DNA of 19,994 nucleotides. Source: Phyllobacteriaceae bacterium UBA1059 (GTDB taxonomy: Bacteria > Pseudomonadota > Alphaproteobacteria > Rhizobiales > Rhizobiaceae). Below the pieces are notes generated by a model, which saw nothing but the letters and a program-made list of their open reading frames with translations, made no database searches and was not told the origin of the DNA. Position 1 is the stretch's first letter, and the number at the start of each line of letters is the position of its first letter. This document shows positions 1 through 6,150 of this stretch, one piece after another. Location: the NCBI GenBank assembly GCA_002316345.1, contig DCDI01000246.1, positions 49,529-69,522 of the forward strand. The letters are read 5' to 3'. The position numbers and the translations under genes were made by a program.

Positions 1-286
1 CAAAGCCGTAGGCCCAATCCGGCGCCTATCGGAAAGCTGTCGAGGTGTCGATGACACGCGTCGAACTTTCGTCGCCCAGCAGCGCCACCGCTTCCTTCGA
101 TGCGGCATCCGGCAGGCAGAGGATGGCGATGTCCGAAGCCTTCAGAAACTCGGCGCGGGCTTCCGGGTCCTTGCGGCGTTCAACCGGGATGGACAGGATT
201 TCGAGATCATCACGGTCGGCCAGGCGCGTGCGGATCTGCAGGCCGGTCGTGCCGTGTTCGCCATCGATGAAGATCTTCGGTTTCAT
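1..286 (-). pseudogene. argC: N-acetyl-gamma-glutamyl-phosphate reductase (type 2 ArgC), N-terminal part, interrupted by an in-frame TAG
   Basis: ArgC reduces N-acetyl-glutamyl phosphate to the semialdehyde in cytoplasmic arginine synthesis. The visible part begins MKPKIFIDGEHGTTGLQI, the conserved nucleotide-binding start of the roughly 310-residue alphaproteobacterial form, and continues through ILCLPDAAS to IDTSTAFR. A TAG codon at 26-28 then interrupts the frame; the same frame resumes directly as APDWAYGF, which is the normal family continuation, so only one residue (usually valine) is replaced by a stop and no frameshift is needed. Start 286 is chosen because the family begins at MKPK and a GGGA lies 9 bases upstream; an ATG at 295, three codons earlier, is an alternative. 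The gene runs off the left edge. It is either a real nonsense mutation or a sequencing or assembly error, which cannot be decided here. Confidence 0.8.
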
Positions 287-333
287 ATCCGTCATTCCCG
301 TCTGCCTTGAGGCTTATTAATGCTTTGCGCGCA

Positions 334-368
334 CTTGAAGACTCAACTCGCGAGCCAGTTGAATCAAG
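334..368. repeat. Interrupted inverted repeat between speB and argC
   Basis: Inner arms TCAACT (343-348) and AGTTGA (357-362) are perfect complements around 8 bases, and outer arms CTTGA (334-338) and TCAAG (364-368) extend the stem with a four-base and a one-base bulge. No T-run follows on either strand, so it is not a good intrinsic terminator. It may be an operator or RNA structure upstream of argC, or it may be chance. Confidence 0.3.
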
Positions 369-377
369 ATGCGAAGA

Positions 378-1328
378 TCAGCGGCGCGCCTTCCGCTCGG
401 CAGCGAGGCCGACATAATGCTGCGCGACCGTAGAGGCCGCGATCGCCGTGATGTCGGCGTGGTCGTAGGGTGGCGACACTTCCACCACATCGGCGCCTAC
501 GATGTCGAGCGAGCCGAGACGGCGCAGCACCGATAGGATGCGGGCCGAGGAGGGGCCGCCAGCCACAGGCGTTCCCGTGCCGGGGGCATAAGCGGGATCG
601 AGGCAGTCGATGTCGAAGGTGAGGTAGGTCTTGCGGCCGGCGGTGCGGCGCTCGATGCGCTCGACGATCTCGGACACGCGCATGTCCTCGATTTCCTCGC
701 CATAGATGATCTCGATGCCGAAATCTTCGGGCGCATGCGTGCGGATGCCGACCTGGATCGAGGTCGCCGGATCGATCACGCCGTCGCGCACGGCGCGGCA
801 CACGAAGGAGCCGTGATCGATGCGCTTGCCGTCATCCGGCCAGGTGTCCTGATGCGCGTCGAACTGAACCAGTGACAGCGGCCCGTATTTGGCGGCATGC
901 GCCTTTAGGATCGGCCATGTCACGAAGTGGTCACCGCCGAGTGAAAGAAGGAAGGCGCCGCCGGAAATCAGCTCCGCCGCTTCGTTCTCGATGATCCCTG
1001 GCGTTTCGGCATGGTAGCCGTTGTCGAACAGGCAGTCGCCATAGTCGACGACGCTGAGGTCATCGAAGAACTGGCGTTGGAAGGGGTATTGCGGATCGTT
1101 GTCGAAGATCGCGGACGCGCGGCGGATTGCCTGCGGGCCGAAGCGTGCGCCCGGACGGTTGGTGACGGCAGCATCGAACGGAATGCCCCAGACTACGACG
1201 TCGGCACCTGCCACGTCCTTCGTGTAGCGGCGGCGCATGAAGGACAGCGCGCCGGCATAGGTCGGGTCGCCGGACGGACCGAAATTGTTGCGGGCGGTGA
1301 AAGCGTTGTCGATTGACTTGGGCGGCAT
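378..1328 (-). CDS. speB: Agmatinase / ureohydrolase
   Basis: A manganese ureohydrolase of the arginase/agmatinase family, expected to split agmatine into putrescine and urea in the cytoplasm (polyamine synthesis). The 316-residue product carries all the metal-ligand motifs: GGDHF (His134), DAHQD (Asp157, His159, Asp161) and DIDCLDPAYAPGTGTP (Asp239, Asp241), in the same order and spacing as Escherichia coli SpeB. The start at 1328 is chosen over the longer open frame to 1397 because AAGGA lies 7 bases upstream of this ATG and the N-terminal extension reads like translated leader. It lies between the rpsI terminator and argC on the same strand. Rhizobia often carry several paralogues (guanidinobutyrase, guanidinopropionase), so the exact substrate is inferred from overall motif match only. 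Confidence 0.9.
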   Translation of the reverse strand: MPPKSIDNAFTARNNFGPSGDPTYAGALSFMRRRYTKDVAGADVVVWGIPFDAAVTNRPGARFGPQAIRRASAIFDNDPQYPFQRQFFDDLSVVDYGDCLFDNGYHAETPGIIENEAAELISGGAFLLSLGGDHFVTWPILKAHAAKYGPLSLVQFDAHQDTWPDDGKRIDHGSFVCRAVRDGVIDPATSIQVGIRTHAPEDFGIEIIYGEEIEDMRVSEIVERIERRTAGRKTYLTFDIDCLDPAYAPGTGTPVAGGPSSARILSVLRRLGSLDIVGADVVEVSPPYDHADITAIAASTVAQHYVGLAAERKARR

Positions 1329-1395
1329 CCGAGAATCCTTCTGGCCTTCTAGCGGCAACGGTTTCCTAGTTGGCACCTTTGCGTGACGAGGCAAC

Positions 1396-1425
1396 AAAAA
1401 AGCGGACCCGAAGGCCCGCTTTTTC
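1396..1425 (-). terminator. Intrinsic terminator of the rplM-rpsI operon
   Basis: Arms AAAAAGCGG (1397-1405) and CCGCTTTTT (1416-1424) pair perfectly, two more G-C pairs close inside after one A-C mismatch, and the loop is CGAA. A T-run follows on the minus strand, where rpsI ends at 1448. The A-tract on the other side makes it potentially bidirectional. Confidence 0.9.
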
Positions 1426-1447
1426 GATGATCCAATATGGAAGCGGT

Positions 1448-1933
1448 TTAGCGCTTCGAGAACTGGAACGAACGACGGGCCTTGGCCTTACCGTACTTCT
1501 TGCGCTCGACGACGCGGCTGTCGCGCGTCAGGAAGCCGCCCTTCTTGAGGACGCTGCGCAGTTCCGGCTCGAAGTAGGTGAGAGCCTTCGAAATGCCGTG
1601 ACGAACGGCGCCAGCCTGGCCCGACAGACCACCACCGGCAACGGTTGCGATCACGTCGTACTGGCCGTTGCGAGCAGCGGCGACGATCGGCTGCTGCAGG
1701 ATCATCTGCAGAACCGGACGTGCGAAGTAGCCAACGAATTCCTTGTCGTTGACGATGATCTTGCCCGAACCTGGCTTGATCCAAACGCGAGCGATCGCGT
1801 TCTTGCGCTTGCCGGTTGCATAGGCGCGGCCATGCTTGTCCAGCTTCTGAACGTGAACCGGGGCAGCAGCCTGCTCGCCCGACTGCACGCCCGTTGCAGC
1901 GCCGAGGTCTGCGAGGGAGTTGAGATCAGCCAT
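1448..1933 (-). CDS. rpsI: 30S ribosomal protein S9 (uS9)
   Basis: Component of the small ribosomal subunit; its basic tail reaches the tRNA in the P site. The 161-residue product has a variable acidic N-terminus of about 35 residues typical of alphaproteobacterial S9, the core beginning GRAYATGKRKNAIARVWIKPG, the GGGLSGQAGA loop, and the invariant C-terminal end SFQFSKR. Its ATG overlaps the rplM stop by one base (TAATG, 1931-1935), so translation is probably coupled. Second gene of the rplM-rpsI operon, with a terminator 22 bases after the stop. Confidence 0.97.
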   Translation of the reverse strand: MADLNSLADLGAATGVQSGEQAAAPVHVQKLDKHGRAYATGKRKNAIARVWIKPGSGKIIVNDKEFVGYFARPVLQMILQQPIVAAARNGQYDVIATVAGGGLSGQAGAVRHGISKALTYFEPELRSVLKKGGFLTRDSRVVERKKYGKAKARRSFQFSKR

Positions 1934-2397
1934 TATGCGGCCCTCTTGTTCTTGGAGTTCAGAGCGCCGACGTCCAGCGTCTCCGGCTGCTGTGCCTCAT
2001 GGCCGTGCTCGGTGCCGGCATAAACGCGCAGGTTCTTCATCTGGCGACGGCCAAGCGGCCCTCGCGGGATCATGCGTTCAATAGCCTTCTCGACAACGCG
2101 CTCCGGGAAGCGGCCTTCGAGCAGCTGGCGCGCAGTGCGCTCCTTGATGCCGCCGGGGTGACCGGTGTGCCAGTAGTAAACCTTGTCGGTGTACTTCTTG
2201 CCGGTGAACACGACCTTGTCGGCATTGATGATGATGACGTTGTCGCCATCGTCCACATGCGGGGTGAACGTGGCTTTGTGCTTGCCGCGCAGGCGGTTTG
2301 CGACGAGGGTGGCGAGGCGGCCGACGACGAGCCCTTCGGCGTCGATCAGGACCCACTTCTTTACCACCTCCGCAGGCTTCTGCGAAAAGGTTGCCAT
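1933..2397 (-). CDS. rplM: 50S ribosomal protein L13 (uL13)
   Basis: Early-assembling protein of the large ribosomal subunit. The 154-residue product has the N-terminal block WVLIDAEGLVVGRLA, the HVDDGDNVIIINA segment, the KVYYWHTGHPGG region and the RMIPRGPLGRRQMKNLRVYAG motif, all characteristic of L13; the length is normal for alphaproteobacteria. The start is set by AAGGA 7 bases upstream. It is the first gene of the rplM-rpsI operon, and in Escherichia coli L13 represses its own operon through the mRNA leader; a hairpin just ahead of the ribosome-binding site here could serve the same purpose, which is inference. Confidence 0.97.
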   Translation of the reverse strand: MATFSQKPAEVVKKWVLIDAEGLVVGRLATLVANRLRGKHKATFTPHVDDGDNVIIINADKVVFTGKKYTDKVYYWHTGHPGGIKERTARQLLEGRFPERVVEKAIERMIPRGPLGRRQMKNLRVYAGTEHGHEAQQPETLDVGALNSKNKRAA

Positions 2398-2412
2398 GGT
2401 TTTTCCTTAGGA

Positions 2413-2428
2413 CCTTCCATGCGGAAGG
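2413..2428 (-). promoter_or_regulatory. Leader hairpin just upstream of the rplM ribosome-binding site
   Basis: On the mRNA strand CCTTCC-gcat-GGAAGG forms a perfect six-pair tetraloop hairpin, ending four bases before the AAGGA Shine-Dalgarno sequence (2404-2408). The CCTTCC arm is also partly complementary to the Shine-Dalgarno. It is a candidate L13 autoregulatory element or simply a structural leader. Confidence 0.35.
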
Positions 2429-2514
2429 CGTTTCTTGTTGCTTGCGTTCATCGGAGACGGATCCGCGGTGAACATAAAAACAACGGCCCCCGAACGAGCG
2501 CCGCTGATGGAATG

Positions 2515-2543
2515 TCTCAAAACGAGCCATATCGCAGCGTCAA
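2515..2543 (-). promoter_or_regulatory. Possible promoter of rplM-rpsI
   Basis: The minus strand reads CTTGACG, matching the alphaproteobacterial -35 consensus CTTGAC (TTGACG at 2538-2543). Seventeen bases downstream lies TTGAGA (2515-2520), a poor -10. It would give a leader of roughly 110 bases before the rplM start. Only the -35 is convincing. Confidence 0.25.
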
Positions 2544-2607
2544 GGCTACCGACGCAGCTCTAAAAAGCACTTTATACAACCAAAACAAGCGGATAATGGT
2601 AGAGGTA

Positions 2608-3060
2608 TTATTTTACCGCGCGCTTTTGCGGCAGGGCATACGTGCCTGTCGCATGCGCGATCACCGCTTCGTCTTCACCAGCCACCAGTTCGATGTCGAA
2701 CATGGCAAGGCTTCGGCCCAGCTTCAGCAAGCGAGTGCGCCCAAGAATTGCGCCGGGACCCGCCTTTCGCATGAAGGTGATGTTAAGGTTGGTCGTAACC
2801 GCCAGCGCCTCGCGACCCACATGCGCGAGGACGCAGGCATAACCGCCGATGTCGGACAGCGTGAACAGGCAGGGGCCCGACACGGTATCGCCGGGGCGCA
2901 GATGCCGCTCGGTCGCATTCAGGCGCACGGTACACGCGCCGGGCGCTACCGAAACGACCTCATAGTCGCGTGTCTGGCCGTTCAGGTGCGGATAGATCTC
3001 GGCAATGAAGGCGTTGATCTCATCCGATGTCATCACCGGCTGGATGGGGGTGGCTGGCAA
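2608..3060 (-). CDS. PaaI-like hotdog-fold acyl-CoA thioesterase, probable TTG start
   Basis: Predicted cytoplasmic thioesterase that hydrolyses an acyl-CoA; the substrate is unknown. The 150-residue product shows the hotdog signature around HLRPGDTVSGPCLFTLSDIGGYA, where the Asp in LSDIGGY sits on the central helix and matches the catalytic acid of the PaaI group, followed by the strand NLNITFMRKAG. The start is placed at TTG 3060 because GAGGAGGA lies 5 bases upstream; the next in-frame ATG at 3033 has no recognisable ribosome-binding site, and the ATG at 3108 would put the strong site inside the gene. It is transcribed divergently from the crotonase-like gene, 94 bases away. Confidence 0.8.
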   Translation of the reverse strand: MPATPIQPVMTSDEINAFIAEIYPHLNGQTRDYEVVSVAPGACTVRLNATERHLRPGDTVSGPCLFTLSDIGGYACVLAHVGREALAVTTNLNITFMRKAGPGAILGRTRLLKLGRSLAMFDIELVAGEDEAVIAHATGTYALPQKRAVK

Positions 3061-3065
3061 GATCG

Positions 3066-3073
3066 TCCTCCTC
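3066..3073 (-). promoter_or_regulatory. Ribosome-binding site deciding the TTG start of the thioesterase
   Basis: GAGGAGGA on the minus strand followed by five bases (CGATC) and TTG at 3060-3058. It is the only near-consensus Shine-Dalgarno within reach of any start codon of this gene. Confidence 0.7.
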
Positions 3074-3084
3074 AATCTCTCGCC

Positions 3085-3107
3085 TGCCAGATGAACCATG
3101 ACTGGCA
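3085..3107. promoter_or_regulatory. Inverted repeat in a divergent intergenic region
   Basis: TGCCAG (3085-3090) and CTGGCA (3102-3107) are perfect complements separated by 11 bases, lying in the 94-base gap between the divergent thioesterase and crotonase-like genes. The spacing of about two helical turns centre to centre is typical of operators for dimeric regulators. No regulator of this site is identified. Confidence 0.35.
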
Positions 3108-3154
3108 CATCCCCTTCAAGCGCGCATATGATGCAACAAAAGCAGGAGGAAACG

Positions 3155-3976
3155 ATGGCTGAAGTTCACGCATTGCGTCCGCAAACCCAGTCTGGCCCGG
3201 TGCACGAGGTGCTGGAAAAAGGCGTGTTGCGCCTGACCCTCGATTCGCCGCCCGCCAACGCCTTGTCGATCGCCCTCATGGAGCGGCTGCGTGAGCTGCT
3301 GGACAAAGCGCGCGACGACAAGGCCGTGCGCGTCATCGTCATCAGTGCTGTTGGCCGCATCTTTTCCGGCGGGCACGATCTCAAGGAAATCACCCTGCAT
3401 CGCGCCGACCCCGATCGCGGCAGTGCCTTCTTCGAGCAGACAATGCGGCTTTGCGCCGACCTCATGCAAGCGATCGTCAATCATCCGAAGCCGGTGATTG
3501 CCGAAGTGGCAGGCCTGGCGACAGCGGCCGGCTGCCAGCTCGTCGCCAGCTGCGATCTGGCGATTGCTTCGACGGAGGCGACCTTCTGCACGCCGGGCGT
3601 CAATATCGGCCTGTTCTGTTCCACGCCGATGGTCGCGCTCACCCGCAACGTCTCGCGCAAGCAGGCCATGGAGATGCTGCTCACCGGCGAAACGATCGAA
3701 GCGACGGAGGCGCGCGAGTTCGGGCTGATCAACCGCGTGGTGCCGCCGGAATACCTGAATCAGGTCGTGAACAAATATGCCGAAGCCATTGCTTCCAAAT
3801 CACCTCTGACGGTGAAGATCGGCAAGGAAGCCTTCTACAAGCAGGCTGAGATGAGCTTATCGGACGCCTATGACTACACGGCCCGCGTCATGGTCGAGAA
3901 CATGATGGCGCGCGACGCGGAAGAGGGCATCGGCGCCTTCATCGGAAAGCGCAAGCCGGAATGGACGGGGGAGTGA
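3155..3976 (+). CDS. Enoyl-CoA hydratase/isomerase family protein, ECHDC3-like, without the two catalytic glutamates
   Basis: A 273-residue crotonase-fold protein. It has the first oxyanion-hole segment SGGHDLKEI (about 71-79) and the second, AGLATAAGCQLVASCDLAIA (119-138), followed by CTPGVNIGLFCSTP, all very like the ECHDC3 subgroup as I recall it. Classical enoyl-CoA hydratases carry glutamates in GCEL and PEIxLG; here these are Gln128 and Gly148, so ordinary 2-enoyl-CoA hydration is unlikely and the chemistry is unknown. The start at 3155 has AGGAGG 7 bases upstream, so the longer open frame from 3098 is rejected. Its stop is directly followed by the ATG of the next gene, heading a closely packed plus-strand run with a CoA-binding protein. 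Confidence 0.88.
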   Translation: MAEVHALRPQTQSGPVHEVLEKGVLRLTLDSPPANALSIALMERLRELLDKARDDKAVRVIVISAVGRIFSGGHDLKEITLHRADPDRGSAFFEQTMRLCADLMQAIVNHPKPVIAEVAGLATAAGCQLVASCDLAIASTEATFCTPGVNIGLFCSTPMVALTRNVSRKQAMEMLLTGETIEATEAREFGLINRVVPPEYLNQVVNKYAEAIASKSPLTVKIGKEAFYKQAEMSLSDAYDYTARVMVENMMARDAEEGIGAFIGKRKPEWTGE

Positions 3977-4210
3977 ATGGCTAGGGTATCAACCTTTTCT
4001 CGTGAGATTATTGGACGGATATCACTGCATGAGGAGGTGGATGCCCAGCTGTTCACCTACGATTTAGATGGTCGTAAACTGATGCAGATTAACACAGTAG
4101 GCAGACCTACACGCGAACTACCAGGCAAGGTAAGTCAGAGCTTGCAGTTCGATGAGGCAAGTGCTCGTGAGCTTTTCGAAGCGTTTCGAGATCATTTTGG
4201 ATTCAAATGA
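3977..4210 (+). CDS. Small low-GC protein of unknown function
   Basis: A 77-residue soluble protein with no signal peptide or membrane segment. Visible landmarks are FSREIIGRISLHEEVDAQ at the N-terminus, a central DGRKLMQINTVGRPTRELPG and a C-terminal SLQFDEASARELFEAFRDHF helix. I recall similar short proteins, sometimes mislabelled methionyl-tRNA formyltransferase, but it lacks the fold and length of that enzyme and I assign no function. Its GC content is about 47% by hand count (109 of 234) against 68% in a sampled line of the preceding gene, and it uses codons such as ATA, AGA, TTA and CTA that are rare around it. The start directly follows the previous stop (TGAATG) and its stop overlaps the next start (ATGA), so it is read as part of the run. 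Recent acquisition is likely. Confidence 0.7.
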   Translation: MARVSTFSREIIGRISLHEEVDAQLFTYDLDGRKLMQINTVGRPTRELPGKVSQSLQFDEASARELFEAFRDHFGFK

Positions 4211-4653
4211 ATCACGACCGCTATTCCGACGAATATCTTGCTGAAATCCTCGGCACTACTCGCACCATTGCAGTGGTGGGCGCGTCGCCGAACGCCATGC
4301 GTCCGTCCTATGGCGTGATGCGGTTCCTGATTGGCAGCGGTTACACCGTCCTGCCGGTCAATCCTGGCCAGGTGGGCAAGGAAATCCTGGGGCAACCGGT
4401 GTTCGGCCGGCTGGCCGATATATCGGACGACATCGACATGGTCGATGTGTTCCGGGCTTCGGAAGCCGTTCCCGCTTTGGTGGACGAGATCCTGGCTTTG
4501 GAGCGCCGCCCGAAGGTGATCTGGATGCAGCTTGGCATTCGCAATGATCAGGCTGGCGCCAAGGCGGAAGCTGAGGGCATCAAGGTTGTGATGAACCGCT
4601 GCCCGGCGATCGATTATCCGCGCCTGTCGGGGAAGATCAGAGCCTTCCGCTGA
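4207..4653 (+). CDS. CoA-binding domain protein (YccU family)
   Basis: A 148-residue single-domain Rossmann-fold protein of the CoA-binding type related to the CoA-binding part of succinyl-CoA synthetase. The nucleotide motif TIAVVGASPNAMRPSYGVM is at residues 20-38, followed by GYTVLPVNPG, the VDVFRASEAVP segment, VIWMQLGIRN and the family end VVMNRCPAIDYPRL. The role is unknown; no ligase domain is attached. Its ATG overlaps the stop of the 77-residue gene by four bases (ATGA), so translation may be coupled, because the only Shine-Dalgarno-like sequence is a weak GGA. It shares the run with a crotonase-like protein. Confidence 0.88.
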   Translation: MNHDRYSDEYLAEILGTTRTIAVVGASPNAMRPSYGVMRFLIGSGYTVLPVNPGQVGKEILGQPVFGRLADISDDIDMVDVFRASEAVPALVDEILALERRPKVIWMQLGIRNDQAGAKAEAEGIKVVMNRCPAIDYPRLSGKIRAFR

Positions 4654-4816
4654 CCGGGTATCTGCCCTCTTCAGGAATGGCGTTCTCTCATCCGGCCGAT
4701 CGAAGGCGCTGATGGCGATCTCTGACGATCCGTTCGGCAACTTTGTTCTTTGCACTCGACAACAAGCAAGGTGCATAGTCGCTGGTTAGGACGGACATCA
4801 TCGAGGAGGAACCTGC

Positions 4817-6097
4817 ATGACCGACGCCCCTGGCTTCAACACGCTTGCCGTTCACGCCGGCGCGCAGCCTGATCCATCGACCGGCGCGCGCGCGACGCCG
4901 ATCTACCAGACGACCTCTTACGTCTTCAACGATGCGGACCATGCGGCGTCGCTGTTCGGACTGCAGGCCTTCGGCAACATCTACACCCGCATTATGAACC
5001 CGACGCAGGCCGTGCTTGAAGAAAGGGTGGCGGCGTTAGAAGGCGGCACGGCGGCGCTGGCTACGGCATCCGGCCATGCGGCCCAGATGCTCACCTTCCA
5101 CAATATCATGCAGCCCGGCGACAATTTCGTCGCGGCGCGCCGGCTTTATGGCGGCTCGATCAACCAGTTCGGCCATGCCTTCAAGAATTTCGGCTGGGAA
5201 GTGCGCTGGGGCGATACGGACGACATTGCGAGCTTCGAACCGCTGATCGACGAGCGTACGCGCGGCGTGTTCATCGAAAGTCTGGCCAATCCCGGCGGCA
5301 CCTTTGTGGACATCGCCGGTATCGCCGAGATTGCCCACAAACACGGCCTGCCGCTGATCGTCGACAACACGCTGGCGACGCCGTACCTGATCCGGCCGTT
5401 CGAACATGGCGCCGACGTGGTGATCCATTCGCTCACCAAATTCATCGGCGGCCATGGCAATTCGATCGGCGGCATCATCGTCGATGGCGGCACGTTCGAC
5501 TGGTCGAAATCCGGCAATTACCCGATGCTGTCGGAACCGCGGCCGGAATATGCCGGCATCAAGCTGCACGAGACATTTGGCAATTTCGCCTTTGCGATCG
5601 CTGCGCGCGTGCTCGGTCTGCGCGACTTCGGCCCGGCCATCTCGCCCTTTAACGCCTTCCTGATCCTCACCGGCCTGGAAACGCTGCCGCTGCGCATGGA
5701 GCGGCATTGCGAGAACGCCCTGGCCGTCGCGCAGTGGTTGAAGGGGAACGACAAGGTCGCCTGGGTTAACTATCCCGGTTTGGCCGATGACCCAAACCAC
5801 GCGCTCCAGCAGCGCTATTCGCCCAAGGGCAGCGGCGCCGTGTTCACCTTCGGTTTGAAGGGCGGCTACGAGGCCGGCGTCCGGTTCGTGGAAGGGCTGG
5901 AACTGTTTTCGCACCTAGCCAATATCGGCGATACCAAGTCGCTGGTGATCCATCCGGCGTCCACCACGCACCGGCAGTTATCGGACGAGCAGAAGGTGGC
6001 AGCGGGTGCGGGACCGGACGTGGTGCGGCTTTCTGTGGGCATCGAAGATGTCAAAGACATCATCGCAGATCTGTCACAGTCGTTTGACAAGCTATAA
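4817..6097 (+). CDS. metY: O-acetylhomoserine sulfhydrylase (O-acetylhomoserine aminocarboxypropyltransferase)
   Basis: A PLP enzyme that makes homocysteine from O-acetylhomoserine and sulfide in methionine synthesis; cytoplasmic. The 426-residue length fits MetY rather than the roughly 390-400-residue MetZ/MetB proteins. Visible PLP-site features are YTRIMNPT (Tyr56, Arg58 of the neighbouring subunit), the LEGGTAALATASG phosphate loop, VDNTLATPYL (Asp183) and SLTKFIGGHG with the Schiff-base Lys208. GAGGAGGA lies 6 bases before the ATG. It is separated from the CoA-binding gene by 163 bases, so it may have its own promoter; I see no SAM-II riboswitch there. A terminator-like hairpin follows 15 bases after its stop, overlapping the next gene start. 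Confidence 0.92.
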   Translation: MTDAPGFNTLAVHAGAQPDPSTGARATPIYQTTSYVFNDADHAASLFGLQAFGNIYTRIMNPTQAVLEERVAALEGGTAALATASGHAAQMLTFHNIMQPGDNFVAARRLYGGSINQFGHAFKNFGWEVRWGDTDDIASFEPLIDERTRGVFIESLANPGGTFVDIAGIAEIAHKHGLPLIVDNTLATPYLIRPFEHGADVVIHSLTKFIGGHGNSIGGIIVDGGTFDWSKSGNYPMLSEPRPEYAGIKLHETFGNFAFAIAARVLGLRDFGPAISPFNAFLILTGLETLPLRMERHCENALAVAQWLKGNDKVAWVNYPGLADDPNHALQQRYSPKGSGAVFTFGLKGGYEAGVRFVEGLELFSHLANIGDTKSLVIHPASTTHRQLSDEQKVAAGAGPDVVRLSVGIEDVKDIIADLSQSFDKL

Positions 6098-6112
6098 ACG
6101 AGCTGCCTGAAC

Positions 6113-6150
6113 ATTGGCGGCTGGAGACACGCCGCCAATGACGTTTTTTG
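6113..6150 (+). terminator. Terminator-like hairpin enclosing the start of the cupin gene
   Basis: ATTGGCGGC (6113-6121) and GCCGCCAAT (6131-6139) form a perfect nine-pair stem with the loop TGGAGACAC, and a run of six T follows after GACG (6144-6149). This is the form of an intrinsic terminator for metY. The loop also contains GGAG, the only Shine-Dalgarno-like sequence for the cupin gene, and the descending arm includes the first two bases of its ATG (6138). It may therefore be a terminator, an attenuator or a translational switch. Confidence 0.6.

Noticed and set aside
1999..3162. Long plus-strand open frame opposite rplM and the thioesterase gene
   Set aside because: It runs antisense across two clear genes and their spacer, with no domain, and high GC makes such frames common.
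4654..4816. SAM-II or other methionine-related riboswitch upstream of metY
   Set aside because: SAM-II elements precede met genes in this group, so I looked, but the conserved core including the CTAAA segment and pseudoknot arms is not visible. Only a five-base repeat TGCAC...GTGCA (4751-4755 and 4771-4775) and a poor TTGCAC/GCATAG promoter-like pair are present.
5036..5914. Minus-strand open frame opposite metY
   Set aside because: It is entirely antisense to an intact enzyme gene and shows no recognisable domain.
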